The notes: generated by a model not told the origin, from the letters alone. A DNA stretch of 64,000 nucleotides from Echinococcus granulosus (GCF_000524195.1 NW_020170420.1:338714-402713); one strand, 5' to 3'; counted from the first letter of the stretch, positions 34,238 to 46,476 are shown. Numbers and translations: made by a program.

Positions 34238-35200
34238 TTAATTGCGTCTTCGGGTATTGCCGCCCCTACGCGATTCCTGCGCCGCGGAGTGAGTAGACGT
34301 AGCGGTCGCGGTGATTGCCTTTTTGGGTGGCTGTTTTTTGGTGCTACTTCCACCGAGAAGTGACACCGATGAGAGATACTGCAAGGGAGATGAATATAGA
34401 TTAATCTAACCAAACAAAAACGGGAGAAAAATTGACTTTAATGAGCTTACATCACTTATGTCGGGTGTTTCAGCACTGCGGCCACCGAAAATGCTATTCT
34501 TCTGCATCTCCTTGAATTCTGGGTCGTTGGTGTCCATGAGTTTCGGGATAAGCATTACAAAGAGGAGAGGTATAACCATGCACAGGACTGTTGGATTGAG
34601 AAGTAGATCCAGCGTGCGGAGCTGCTCACGAGGCTAAAGTGATAAAGTTAATAACTGATGAATCTCCGCCAAAGCTAAGACGACCAATTAGTCTTTTTGG
34701 AGAAAAAGTACCTGGAAGTACATGGCTTTGCCGACAGTTACAATACGAAGAGGATGGGTCACAGCTTTGACAGCAGTGGTTCGTAGCAAATTAACGCTTC
34801 TAGCTCGAATCTTTCCTTTGGAGTTAATATCAACTCTTACGGGCTGCGAAAAAATGGAGATAAAAAAAGCATCATTTCGTCAGAGAGACGCTGATTTGGA
34901 GAGAAACGTAGAGTTGAAGGAGTTAGAAATAAAAGCATTTTATGAATTTTCGTTCACCTGAAAGAGGAAAGTGGGATTGGTAAACTCCACTAGGTAGGAG
35001 CCAGGAGAGACATCGGAGATGATAAAGCTGCCATCGGGCTTGACAAAACCTAGGTAACGGTTTCCATCGACGCGGACCTTCGTCTCAGCAGCCCAATTGG
35101 GAGACGCGCCTATTGGCGCAACAATAGTACCCTCGATGTCCGTTCCTTGAACAAGGAGGACCCGAAGGATGAGGATTAGTAACAGGAGGGTCACGTCCAT
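34238..35200 (-). CDS. EMC7: ER membrane protein complex subunit 7
   Basis: Subunit of the EMC, the ER insertase for tail-anchored and multipass proteins. Exons on the minus strand: 35200-34958, 34843-34712, 34633-34451, 34378-34238. All introns are phase 0, giving 232 aa (human 242). Residues 1-19 are a signal peptide. The lumenal beta-sandwich follows, with TDIEGTIVAP, VRVDGNRYLGFVKPDGSF and SDVSPGSYLVEFTNPTF, then PVRVDINSKGKIRARSVNLL. One membrane span lies at about 134-157 (LLLNPTVLCMVIPLLFVMLI), followed by the conserved MDTNDPEFKEMQ and a Ser/Lys/Arg-rich cytosolic tail ending RRGGNTRRRN. The ATG directly follows an acceptor-like TTTTTGTTTTTAG, so the transcript exon probably begins at the start codon. 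Confidence 0.95.
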
Positions 35201-35202
35201 CT
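35201..35202 (-). promoter_or_regulatory. Acceptor site immediately preceding the EMC7 start codon
   Basis: On the minus strand TTGTTTTTAG abuts ATGGACG. A 5'UTR intron or spliced-leader addition would both explain it. Flatworm spliced leaders are known to end in AUG, which here would be in frame with the gene's own AUG. Confidence 0.5.
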
Positions 35203-35993
35203 AAAAACAAAAACAGAATCCCAGAGGCTGTCACGATGTGGCAGTGAGAAGTAGGAGAGAGTTAGCCACCCCATGCTCGAAGCACTCCCTTGCCTAACCA
35301 ACCGTCTAAAATTGACTTAAATTAGTAAATCAAAACCAATAAAAGAAATAAAAATTGTAAAACACGAACAACATGACACTTTGTCGCGAAAAAGCCAAGC
35401 CCAATACAAAGCAAAATCAACGTAGTCTAGGAAAGACGTGAAAACAGGTGAGAAAGAGGGATGCCATCAAAACTGCTGATTGCACAATAAACTTCGTCTA
35501 AGTGGAAAAAGGTAATAACCACATTAAAAAACATGTTGACGGAACCTTGGCAACGCAAATGCAGATGCAGCGCAATGGCACACGACTAGCAGGCCGACAT
35601 CATCATCATCATGATTATCCAAATTTAGTTTATTTTACGGTTTCACGGTTTTACCAATTTTGGGTTTGGAGCGGCAAATAATTAAAATAAGCATAATTAT
35701 TAAAAAATTAGTTTAATGTTTATCTGCTGTAGGCACAGCTTCATGTAGACTGTAACATATGAAGAGGAGTTAATTTTAATGTCTCATTTACGAATCATTA
35801 AATCACCTTACACGCATTTTCCAGCAAATCAACTTGTAAACTTTAACCTAAAGGTAGCTTGTGCAGAAAAACAGTTTTCTACACTGCACAACCCAAATTA
35901 TCCACAGATGTTTGTTTGAGGATATGTCAAGTATATTTAAAATGGCACAGAGTAGCATTACTTAGCAGTAAATATTCTTTTCGCTATTGCTTA

Positions 35994-36170
35994 TGCAGCG
36001 CCTTGAAGCTTTTTCGAAAACATCGGAGGGTATAATGCTCGAAGAGGACACATATATTCAACATACAGATTGTATAGGGGCTACTGCCATGGCCTGAAGT
36101 CCAGCCTGATCGGCGAGGTACAATGGCCAAGACAAGGCAAGCATTAGCCAAAACCGACCACTGAACCAGC
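35994..36170 (+). mobile_element. LTR-like element, degenerate copy
   Basis: Family order is visible: GCAGCGCCTTGAAGC, CATATATTCA, GGGGCTACTGCCATGGCC, CCAGCC, GCGAGGTACAATGGC, then a diverged end. Target duplications are no longer recognisable. Confidence 0.5.
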
Positions 36171-36825
36171 ATAACGTATTTACCAGCCCCTCTCCTCTTC
36201 TGAGCGTCGTTCATGCCCATCCCCTTGGCCGTACCAGTCATCGGATTTCCATGCAACTAAGGGGTGCTTGAACGCAAAGTCATTGCTACCTTTTGGCATC
36301 CCAACTTCATCTGTAGTGTCGTTTGGTTCGGGAAATGGAGCCAGGGATAAAGATCTGTACTGACTGTCATGTGTGGCCATAGACAGGTATGAGACCATTG
36401 GCCTAAAAGCAGACTTGTGTAAGGAAGGCAGGGATTTAACCAAGGTCCTCCTTGCCGCTTTGTTTCCACTTCAAAGCCGCTTAATAATATTCATCCTGAC
36501 CTTTCCCAGCTAGAAGGGCAGTAAAGAAATTATTGCGAGTTCACTTTATCAACAGCTTTACGTAGGTACAGAAAAGAAATTCTGTGGTGAAGCTTCCAGG
36601 CGATTCAAGGAATAATGTCACTTCAGCTGTTAGTAGCTTTCCTATAAAAGGCAGAACTAAAAGATGTGCCTAAGTCAAGCGTCAGTTTTAGCCCTTCTGT
36701 TTGGGATCGTCACTGATTCTCCCATCCGTAGCATATGAACTTCCGCCTCAGTAGGGCTAATGACCCAACAGTAAAAATTAAGGTAGATGCCCTTTAAGAT
36801 CAGGGTTGTTTTCCGCTGCCACCAA

Positions 36826-36997
36826 TGTAGCGCCTGGAGACTTTTCTGGAGGCGGAAGACGATGTAATACCTGAACAGAATATGGGTATTCGACATACAA
36901 AAGGTATTATGGTCATTGGCAAGGCCCAGAGGCCAGCCTATCCAGTGGGATACAATGGCTAAGACAAAGTGGCCCTCTATCATTGCCGACCAGTAAA
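36826..36997 (+). mobile_element. LTR-like element, degenerate copy
   Basis: Starts TGTAGCGCCTGGAGAC, contains GAACAGAATATGGGTATTC, GGTCATTGGCAAGGCCC and CCAGCCTATCCAGTGGGATA, and ends near GACCAGTAAACA. Confidence 0.55.
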
Positions 36998-37096
36998 CAA
37001 ATATTCAAGGCATTGCAGTTAGTACTTTCCTTTAATAAAGGAAAAATGAGGTTGTATTCCATATAAACCGATTGAAATTCATGTTTTTAAACTTGG

Positions 37097-37196
37097 NNNN
37101 NNNNNNNNNNNNNNNNNNNNNNNNNNNNNNNNNNNNNNNNNNNNNNNNNNNNNNNNNNNNNNNNNNNNNNNNNNNNNNNNNNNNNNNNNNNNNNNN
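37097..37196. other. Assembly gap (100 N)
   Basis: Exactly 100 N; a scaffold gap upstream of ARGLU1. The ARGLU1 promoter or 5'UTR may be partly missing. Confidence 0.99.
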
Positions 37197-37427
37197 TGTT
37201 ATTTGTCATTTTGCTGCTTTTTTGAAAATACCATTTTGCCTTCTGATCAATACATGGCCAATATTCAGTACAATTTTGCTGGAAAACTTTTTCCGTTTAA
37301 AAACTTTTTACCTGCTTCTTTGTGGTACCAACTTGGGTTTAAGTGTTTTTCAATCGATTCACTCAACAAAATTTTATTGTCCGTGTTTTAATCCTAAAAT
37401 TGGTCTGTGGGTGGTTTAAGTAGTTAA

Positions 37428-40400
37428 ATGGCTAGGTCGCGCAGTAGGTCTTCGGTTGACCGGCGCCGGTCTAGACATCGGCGCTATCGCTCCCCATCAA
37501 GGGACAGACGAAAAAGGGATCGGGATCGCGACCGCTCTTATAGACCCAGTGATCGTCCACCTCGAAATAGCAATCGATCCGAGCATCGGCGAAAGTAAGA
37601 TAGGTCAACATCGCGTATTAATCATTGCAGGCGCGACAGCTCTTCATCTCCATCAAATGATAATGAAAAAAGACTAAAGAAGTCACATTTAAGAGACATT
37701 GATAGAAAAATTCGGGAAGCTAGGAAAAAGGAGGAATACGAGAAAAGAATGCAGGAGATGAAGGAGAGGTTTGTTTCTTCTTAGCACGGCTTTATTGCGC
37801 TTCCCTGACAAGATTATGCATAACACATTGAGCCGCAGTGTAATTAGTTTTAGTTTGATTTCTAGCACAGTTTAAATGCTTGTTCTGTAGACGCCACAAC
37901 CTCTCCTCATCCTTCACTTTAATGGATACGTTTATTTCCTTTTTGTCATGGTTCTCTTTCAGAGCTTCTGGCTCTCCTCTCTTACACATTTAAATCTCTT
38001 GGGTGATGTCTTTTTGCTCGTGGTTTGTTGATCATCTGTTGGGTTTTGTGTTTCTTCGTAGAGAGCAGCTATCATGCACTATCATCTATCCCAAGCATAT
38101 TTTTAAATATGGTCTACCCACAAGACGTGGCAGTTAAATTTCACCGCTTGACTCATATGTCTTTTCGTTGCGGTGTGAAATCATATGACGGTCGGTGTGG
38201 CATAACTATCAGTGTGTTGGAGATACGTAAATTCGCTCGTGCCAGAAATGCCTTCCAAACGTAGTGTTGTGAATACTTATAAGTAAATGGACGATGTTAA
38301 GGTGTTCTGTCGGTTTGCAAAATGCATCTAGTGACAGACATCTGAATTTGGGAAATACGTTATTGCCTCCAATCGGGTGGATTTCGGGCATTAGGTGCAG
38401 ATCAAGCAAATTCTTTATCAACTGAATTTAGAGCAGGTTAAGTTTGTCACAAGGAGTGCATTTTGCACGCTAATCACTTTTCCCATAAGCACTTATCTGG
38501 ATGAAAAGTGGTCGAAAAGTACGCAGTATATGCCGAATCCTCCTGCACCTTTTCGTTATTTTTGTCTTAAGTGCTTTCATGTATCTTCAAAACATCAACA
38601 AAGAACACTTGCTTTTTTCTCCGGCCTTTTTAGTGATGTGTTCCATTACATTATTGGTCCCTTTGTTTAATGTGCACTATGTTGGTCAGACACGATCAAT
38701 TCCCATCTCCCACAGTAATCACTCGTCACCCCTAAGCTTAAGCTTTCCTCGAAGTGATTGTGTTCCTTCCAGAGTGTAAAACTGATTGAATATGTGGCGC
38801 CCTGGACGCCCCCAAGATGTCATTTCAAGGCCTGTGGGTGTGCATAAGGTCATTCTATAATTCTCTGGCTACTTTAAAATTACCCCCTTAGGAGCATGTA
38901 CCTAAATAGAAGTACTTTTGCCCCACAGTGTTTAATTTGGCTTTTCCGTTTCCTCGTTACAATCATCGTGATGTAAGGTTTGGTTTCGGTGTCAGCATGC
39001 ATACACAAGGGACTGGAGGGGTCGCAACACACGGCAAGGCTCTATTTCGTCCGTTCCTCCTTCCAGAGAGTGTTGCAAACGGAAAAATTGGCTTATTTTA
39101 TGGGCCATTTAAGTCGCACGTTGATTTGAGTTTATATAAGGAGAGAAGTTTTAAGGAATGGTAAACGTCATTTATTTAGCCGCGTAATCTTATGCTACAG
39201 CTAAATGCTCTTTTCAGTGTTTATGTAATGCATGGGAAGAGTTGTCACTGAGGCTGTGCCACCCCGGAAGAGCCTGCCCCATCCTGCCCCAGATTTTGTC
39301 ACATCTAACGATGCGATTTAAAAAACCCGACGTTTGTAGCAGCGCTTCCCCACCTCCCCGCAATCTTAGACTCTGCCATGTCAATGAAAAGTTAAAAGCT
39401 CCACTTGTTCTCGTCGAAATCACAGGTGCTCATAAATTATTGTGCCAAACTTTCTCGCAGGAAAGTTTCCCCCTCGATCAATTTCATCACAAGTTGGGTG
39501 TTGATCAGGCGTTCCACTTGCCTGCTGAATGTTCGCACGACGTATCGCTGTTCTGCGAACTGGTGACGGGGTCGTCACTAACAAGCTTTAGTGCAATCAT
39601 CTTTGTACCGTCGACACTTCTTAAATGCCTTACCACTTCAGCAGAACAACCTATCACCGTACTCTGCCAGCTCTGTCCCTCCTGTCATTGACATACGCTC
39701 CTGTGTTCAAGTACCCCTACCGACGCCTGCCATCTTTATTAACGGTGTCTACAATGGAACGCGATCTGTATATCGGCCATTACGAGCAGTAATGAGACGA
39801 AATTGGCATGGTGGCATTCCCTATTCAAGCCTGTGAAACTGGGTCTCAGTTTGAATTAAACAACCCTCTCATAAGCATGTAGAAGGAACTGATAGATCAA
39901 CAGATCCTGAAGAGCCACGAAACGCATTGAAGGTCTCTTCTCGTTTCTCTCCCCCCCTCCCCTCTTGCTCTTTTGGAGACTATCCAGATCGGAAGTTACT
40001 ATAAAACGACTAAATGAAATTTCCAGACTGTCTAGAAGAACGTTTCCTTCTAGAGAGCGTCGCGAGCAAGAGGAGCGAGAACGCGAGCTTGAAGCTGCAC
40101 GCCAGTTGGAGGCGCGAGTGACCGAGGCCTTCGAGGCGGCCCTGGTCGATCGGGCGGCGGACCTGAAAACCGAGTTGGAGCGTCTCTACCAGGCGGAGTT
40201 GGAGAAACGTGTGCAGCAAAGGATGGAGGATATTGAACGCGAGATCCAGCGCGCGCATGAGGAGAAGAGGCGTGTTGAGGTGAGTGTCGGAAGGACGAGC
40301 TGTCTAATGTCGCATTGTCACTGTCCGGTACGAACAGTTTCCAGTTGTAAGTGTGGCTCTACTTCTTTGATCGCGCCTTTTGCGTTATCTTCGTGGACCC

Positions 40401-42075
40401 CACGAAATTCTCAAATCGGTTTTCGGTGAAGGGACTGCAGAATGTCTTTGTGGGCTATTTGCTATTGTAAAGTCAAATCTGCCTTCTGTTAACAGCTTGA
40501 AAAGGCTTCTCACTTACTTTCCTTACCCCAAAAAATCCCTTTCGCGCTCCGGAAACTCAAGAAGTTTATCCTTTTTTTCTCCATCAAAATGATGCGATGA
40601 TTCCACATTCTCTCTCCCAAGAAGTGACATGGCAAGATTCGTTCCCTTCCAAATCGTTCTTTCTCATTGCTGGAGGGATTAATGACATTAATGTGGCTTG
40701 ATTCAGGCTCCTTGTCAAAATACGTTTGACTATTTCCAAATACACTTCTCCCATGACTTGCTGGACTGAACACCTTATTGAAGGGTCAACTGAAATGACT
40801 TTGACCCTGTTTTGCGTACATCTTAGTGTCTGACGCTCTAGAAGTGCCAAAAGGTCTTTTCTAGTCATTTTTACGGTTTTATTTCATTCTGTGCTTTGAA
40901 TAAGCGCCGATGTGGGATGTCAGAGTGCTACTTCGGAGTTCAAGACTCATTTCCACCTTCTTCCCACACTTGGAGAGGTACGAACTTGCTGCGAAGCTGT
41001 TTCAGTAGGCCACAGTAACAGCTCTGACTGCCTCAGCTTCTACTCCAACCCTGTTTACGGGTCGGGCCGTCTACTTTGCGCACTTGCCTGTGTGATTGGC
41101 GAGATGTGAGAGGAGAACGAGGCTGACAGTGAAGTAGTGCCTCCCTTTCACCTTCTCGCGGTCAAGTTTTGGGCTACGTGGTGTGAGGTCTTGCCTCGCT
41201 TTGTCACCGCTTTCTTCGCACTGGGTGTCTCGTCCCAACGACTATTCTTTCCCAGGAAGAAATTGTAGCTGCACACCCTCCAGATCTGTCGCACTAATTG
41301 GGTAGACCGGTTGCCTCTGTGGGAACTGGAGCAGTGTCTTGGAAGTGGGGATTGGGTGGTTGGAGTGTAAAAGCTACCTTTCGACACAAATCACTCATCG
41401 GGTCGGTGTAGAGTAAACCAACAATCCTTAAAGCCCCTTTTTACTCTATTACTCCCGTTCTAATCATCACGTCTTACCGGGATGCATCTACCTCCGCGCG
41501 ATTGGTCACAAGGACCTCATTTCTTGACCGCGCACCTCAGGGTTAGGAATCTCTGTGAAGAGGGTGTGGATAGTCGCATGTGCCTTCCATGCCATGCCAT
41601 GGGAGACCCTTCTGGTCCAGTGATCCGAAAATCGCTCTAGTTGAGTGTTTTACCCCTAACTATTGTCATTGACAAGGACGTTTCACGCAGAAATTTGCGA
41701 AAACTGGCGCCTAATCTCAATAAAAATGTGGATAATTTTGATTTAAACTTGCCTTACTGATCTTAAAACACTTGAGTTGATTTTCTGCGGTATTTTTGTA
41801 AATTCGAAAACTTATTTGGTTTTCAATACTAACGTATCTGTTAGGAGGAGGAAAGACGCAAGCAGGAGGAGTTGGAACGGATTCTTGAGGAGAACAATCG
41901 GAAACTCATGGAGGCCAGAAAACGTGAGGTAGGCCCGCTTGTGGGACAATATCAACACTCTTTCCTATCATTCCTTCTTCCCCTCCTTTTACCTTGTATT
42001 TACCTGGCAGGATGATTTTTTTGCCCTTTTGCCTCCTAGGATACCGCATTCCATGGCAAAAATACGTTTGACTGA
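37428..42075 (+). CDS. ARGLU1: ARGLU1-like arginine/glutamate-rich protein
   Basis: Nuclear RNA-processing and transcription co-factor. Exons 37428-37594, 37631-37768, 40054-40279, 41845-41928 and, tentatively, 42040-42075. Phases are consistent, giving about 216 aa (human 273). Residues 1-56 are RS/RD-rich (MARSRSRSSVDRRRSRHRR). The rest is a charged coiled coil with the family signature: RREQEERERELEAARQLEAR, the paired EELEKRV-like repeats, and ERILEENNRKL in exon 4. The last exon is uncertain. Using the acceptor TTTTGCCTCCTAG it adds only DTAFHGKNTFD and a stop, so the C-terminal helix of the vertebrate protein would be missing. The true 3' exon could lie further down. Intron 1 is 36 nt; introns 2 and 3 are 2.3 and 1.6 kb. 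Confidence 0.83.
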
Positions 42076-42191
42076 CCGGCAAAGATAGCGCTGTTTGTAT
42101 GTATATATTTCAAATATATAGCCATAATTCACGATTTTTGACTTTTTTTCTACAAAGGGAAGAATTGGGGTAAGGGAGAGAGTGAGAGAGG

Positions 42192-42290
42192 CTACTCCAT
42201 GTCTTCGAAGAGGCGGTCGAAGTCTGCCGCTCCAAAGTTGGCCACGATCTTTCGGCGTTTGGCTTGTAGGGCCTTTATATCACTCGTGGG
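42192..42290 (-). other. Possible orphan C-terminal exon on the minus strand
   Basis: After an acceptor-like CCAATTGTAG the minus strand reads PTSDIKALQAKRRKIVANFG and then AADFDRLFEDME before a stop. The composition (basic helix, then an acidic/aromatic end) looks like a genuine protein tail and GC is higher than its surroundings. I cannot name the family, and no upstream exon was found within the next 3 kb. It may be a chance frame or part of a retained fragment. Confidence 0.25.
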
Positions 42291-42999
42291 CTACAATTGG
42301 CAAGGGAAGTATACGTTAGGAATCGGAGGATTCAACAGCTTTGGTGACGCACGGAGGTAACGTTTAACGGGAGAAATTGAGTTGTGTGAGGAAATTAGGG
42401 CGTCAAGTGTGGACACCTTTCCCAGTGAATATGCTTCAATCGAAGTGGTGCCACTTGTTTTTCAGAACCCGAAAAGCTGTTCTAATAACTTACGTGAATC
42501 CAAATAGTGGAGAGGATGTTAGAAATCTCATTTTCAACATCCCTTATGGGCACCTGAATGTCGTGAGACGAGAATCAGTTTTATTAACCTCATACCTTTA
42601 GTAGGGCGGAGACCCTATTTCGAAAGTCAGCATTAGTGCTCGTACGACATATCTCACTTAGAGAGTGTGCCGTCACGGATATTTGGTATTTCAGCTAAAA
42701 AATTAAAAATAATTGAGAACTTGCATCTTCCTCAGTAACAGGTTTCGGCATTCTTATTCCCGCTCTTTTGTTCATCTAAATTGGTAGTTTAAAAAAAAAG
42801 ATTATTTTGAATAACCTCGCCAAAAATACTAAATTGGATGATAATTTAAAAGGTAAGGGTGCCAATCAAATGCTTAACGACTAGATTTGACGTGTTTCTA
42901 TTTGCATGTGTAGGCAAAGTCGTACTGTATACTTCAACAAATCCCACACAAGCGTTTGGTTAAACAAACTGTAGGGCAATGGGTTTCTCTAAAGGCAGA

Positions 43000-43105
43000 A
43001 AAAATTCAGAACTCGAGCAGAGTATATGTATACTAGCATGCACTGAGGCCTGGAATTAGTGGCATTGCCCAGAGGCCAGCCCACCAGCCAAAGCGGTCCT
43101 TTTAT
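43000..43105 (+). mobile_element. LTR-like element, partial degenerate copy
   Basis: Retains the middle of the family: CGAGCAGAGTATATGTATAC, GTGGCATTGCCCAGAGGCC and AGCCCACC. Both ends are lost. Confidence 0.45.
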
Positions 43106-44967
43106 CAATTCCTAGAGTTATACGACCAACGTATTCCACAATCTTCGTACCTAAAGTCCTTTATAAACTGTCTTGTAATTTTGAAACACAACGCGAAATC
43201 GTGTCTCAAACATCATCATTTTTTTGTAATATGACAGCCTTCATCCAAAAAATAGAACACTTGAATCAAGATAAGGTATTTATTATTTCTAATGGATTTG
43301 TTAAGGAGTTAGGTAGCCTTAAACTCTGTTAGGCTGTAAGGAATCTTAAGCATTGGCAAGTTGTACTCCTGCTGTAGGATATGGCCTCCTGACCATGTCG
43401 GCGGACTCCTAATTACAAGTAGGGACGGATAGAGCCGATTGAAAATAATATTTATTCAAAGTGCTGCACTGACCCCTGCATCCACTGCAGGTAGCTGCGA
43501 TGGCACACCTTCTCAATAAAATGGTTTGAATATGATTTGAATTTATTAGTCATCCCAGTTCCATATTTTGCAAGATATGGAGCTAAATTTGAACCGGCAG
43601 CGTTAGTTATATGCGGATGTTAATCATGTGAGCAAATAGCACATCCTTTTTTGTCGCTACTGGGTGAAGGAATTCTAGTTAAACGGGATAAACAAACCTA
43701 AAGCAAGAATTCAGAAGCAAGAGGAAACCTACTTAAGGCATTGCCTCTCTGAAGAGAATAACGTTTGGTTTTGTCTTAGGCAAAAGGCACTGGTTTCAGA
43801 GCATTGACTTAGCCGTTAACAACTATTAAATCCACCTACTCATCGCATAATTTAAAAGCACACTGGCGTTGGGATCAAAATTACTGTCGCTCGCATGAGA
43901 AGTAGATTACCATTGCATCTGATGTGTAGTTGGATTTTGCAGCATAAACCAAGTTGTGCCCCATAAACACCATCATCCTCCGGTGGTATCACCAAACTCT
44001 TATAATTTTCGTGCATAAATAATTTGTCTTTCCCTCATTTATGTCACTTTTTTTGCAACCACAGGAGAGATTTGCGGTGTTACAAAAGATAGGTTGCTTT
44101 GTTTATTTAAAAACTGCAACAAATTATTTTCACCGAGGTAAAATATTCAGCCACCATTCTGCCTCTAGAAAATTAACTGATCTACTAAGAAGTAGCTCTG
44201 TTTTTAGGCGTACGAGATGCTCTAGTCGAAGCATAGTCTCAACCAAATGAATTTTTATATGCAAGAAGATTGATGACTAATTTCCCCTATTCATGAGTGG
44301 CTTTGAAGCGCCGACTGTCTTGTGATGATCGATGCCGGAGATTTCACGATTCCGTGCATTAAAAAATGCCAATCAAAAAGTTATCTTATTTACCTAAATG
44401 TGTGGCAGATTATGCGATTACTGCAGTTACTTGATTCTGTGCTCCGACTCTATGGTGGAGACTTTGGAAAAATTTAGCATAGTGAAACATGTATTACTAC
44501 CCACAAAAAGCAAATGATTTTCATTTGTTTAATAATCACGCTATGTTGCAAAGCTGCAAACCAAGAAGATCTAATTGCGCGTATGATCAAAACAAGCATT
44601 AAAAATTGTAAAGCACTGTTTCAGCGGCTACTGCCCTTTATACGTTAATAACACATGTTCTGTTCTGCTCGTATGGCTAACAAATGTAATGCTTATAATT
44701 CAAAACGCTTCTATTAGGTTTTAATTTAAGTCATACATGTTTTGGGTCTGCCCTATTTCCTAGTCTCACAATTAATGATTTTGGCTTGTAAACCAAGTTT
44801 CTGGAGATTGTTGTAAAATTCTTTATTAAGCGACTTGTTCTATTCAATTTTGTATCTGGACTTTCTTGACCTCTTGGTATTTTGTTATAGTGCACAAACC
44901 AAAATTACTTAACTACTGCCTGATTTGGAATACGGGGTAAATGATGTGATTTTGTGATAATTGGATT

Positions 44968-46476
44968 ATGGAATCCTTCAAAATGGTCGCACGTGTCTTC
45001 CCCAACCGCATTTCAAAATTTACTTGTGATCACGAATACATTTCGTCTGGGTAATATGGGTCTTCACTTATTGTTAGCCATTATCCTAAAGAGACTGAAT
45101 TTTTAAGGCTCGTTATCGATAGGCTTGGCCGGGAGTCAGCTGAGGTAAGGTTTTCTGTTTCATCTATTTACAATTAATACACTGTTTAGGCTCAATCGTT
45201 GCCGAGTATAGTAACAAGTTTACACAAACTGCGGTACACAAATCATCGATGCTATGTACTTACATGCACTGACAAAGGTGATCAAAGGTAGGGATTGTTC
45301 ACTTCCCTAACTGTTAGTTCCAAAATTCCAATAGGTCTGTTAAAGGTTGGGAAAAAGAAGCTTTTCCTTTTTAATTCATTTGGGGAGTGTTTTGAAGTAG
45401 AACCAGTTTGTGTCCTGGATTTCTACGTGTCAGCAGATTTTCAGCGTCGAGGCTACGGAAAAGAGCTTTTTGAAGGGATGCTTCAGGTATGTCGGATGAA
45501 ATAATTTTGCAAACCCATTTTACTCACTGCTTTTCAGGCGAGATTAAGTAGTTTATAAACTTAAAGTTAGGCATTATAACGAAGTAAACCGCTGGCGTTT
45601 GCGCGTTTTTTGCTTTCCCGAGAGAGATATTCTGAAAGAAATGGTGGTTTCCCTCAAATAATGCACAAATTTAACTACAAAAAATATCTGTACCGGTGTG
45701 ATAAATGTCTGACATTGTTCTTTTACTCTTTTTTTCGAAATAGGAGGAGGGTTTAGTGGCCACCGATCTACCAATAGATTCTCCCTCTCCGAAGATGCTC
45801 TCTTTCATGAAAAAGCACTACAATCAAGACCACCCCCTTCGCCAATCCAACAACTTCGTAGTCTTTCCTGAATTCTTCCATCATGTCGATGCATTTCTTG
45901 TTCCACGTTATAGACGTTCACGCAGTCCCCTTCACTCTGCGTTCCCCATACCAACTCGTTGCTCCTCAGTCTCTACTCTTCCAGCGCCAGTCGTGGAAGC
46001 TAAGCGACCACCTTCTTCCCCCTCCTCGCGCATAGTTCAACGCTGCTCGTCACTTTCGTTGCGCGCGACACCAGATCTGGAAGCACGTCCAGAACCCACT
46101 CCAAAAGGCGATGTCAAGTCGTCTCCAAGTGTTCCAAAAGCGCTGGAGAAGTCTGCAGTTCAAGTTCATATACCGCAATTAAGGAGTCGAGGTGAAAGTG
46201 GATTCCTGAGGCAGGGACCAGCCTTGCGATATTCCAAGCGGCTTGTGTAAGGCCTAGTCATTAATGGCTGTGTGCATAAAGTCAACGAGGTATTCTAATT
46301 AGATCCTCCCCCTGTTTTGCATTTTCAGGGCAACGACACCTTCAATGTTGTTCAGAGGCCATGCAGACTTCTCAAGTACTGATATTAATACGCTTTGGCG
46401 GTTGAATGAAAGGCAAGCGAGATATAACTATCAAAGAGCTGCGTGGGCTAACAATAGACACACGCGACTCTGGTGA
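44968..46476 (+). CDS. ATAT1: Alpha-tubulin N-acetyltransferase
   Basis: Acetylates Lys40 of alpha-tubulin inside microtubules, using acetyl-CoA (GNAT-like fold). Exons 44968-45050, 45108-45144, 45190-45287, 45318-45486, 45744-46246, 46329-46476; all phases match, 345 aa. Exon 1 gives MESFKMVARVFPNRI. Exons 2-3 give LVIDRLGRESAEAQSLPS. Exon 4 holds the core: IGLLKVGKKKLF, EPVCVLDFYVS and the acetyl-CoA loop FQRRGYGKELF. Cys104 and Asp141 (in LPIDSPSPKML) correspond to the catalytic Cys120 and Asp157 of human ATAT1, so activity is expected. A Ser/Pro-rich tail follows. The last exon restores the family-typical end (HTRLW; TRPW in human) via a GTAAGG donor at 46247. Without that splice the frame stops at 46250. 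Introns of 57, 45 and 30 nt are exceptionally short. Confidence 0.94.

Larger units (their letters stand above)
35203..37427. other. Divergent intergenic region with degenerate LTR-like copies and a gap
   Basis: Lies between EMC7 (minus) and ARGLU1 (plus). It contains two old copies of the LTR-like family (about 35994-36170 and 36826-36997), an AT-rich stretch (35.6-35.95 kb) and a 100-N gap at 37097-37196. Minus-strand frames across 35984-36469 cover the first degenerate copy and its upstream flank and are not believed to be genes. Confidence 0.6.
42076..44967. other. Intergenic region ARGLU1 to ATAT1
   Basis: No recognised gene. It includes a possible 33-codon terminal exon on the minus strand (42192-42290) and a partial degenerate LTR-like copy at about 43000-43105. 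Remaining frames are under 75 codons. Confidence 0.55.

Noticed and set aside
35984..36469. Overlapping minus-strand frames of 70-90 codons
   Set aside because: They cover a degenerate LTR-like copy and its flank on the opposite strand and show no protein family.
39242..39691. 149-codon plus-strand frame
   Set aside because: Lies in an ARGLU1 intron, starts at a non-ATG codon and shows no domain; a frame this long is expected by chance in 64 kb.
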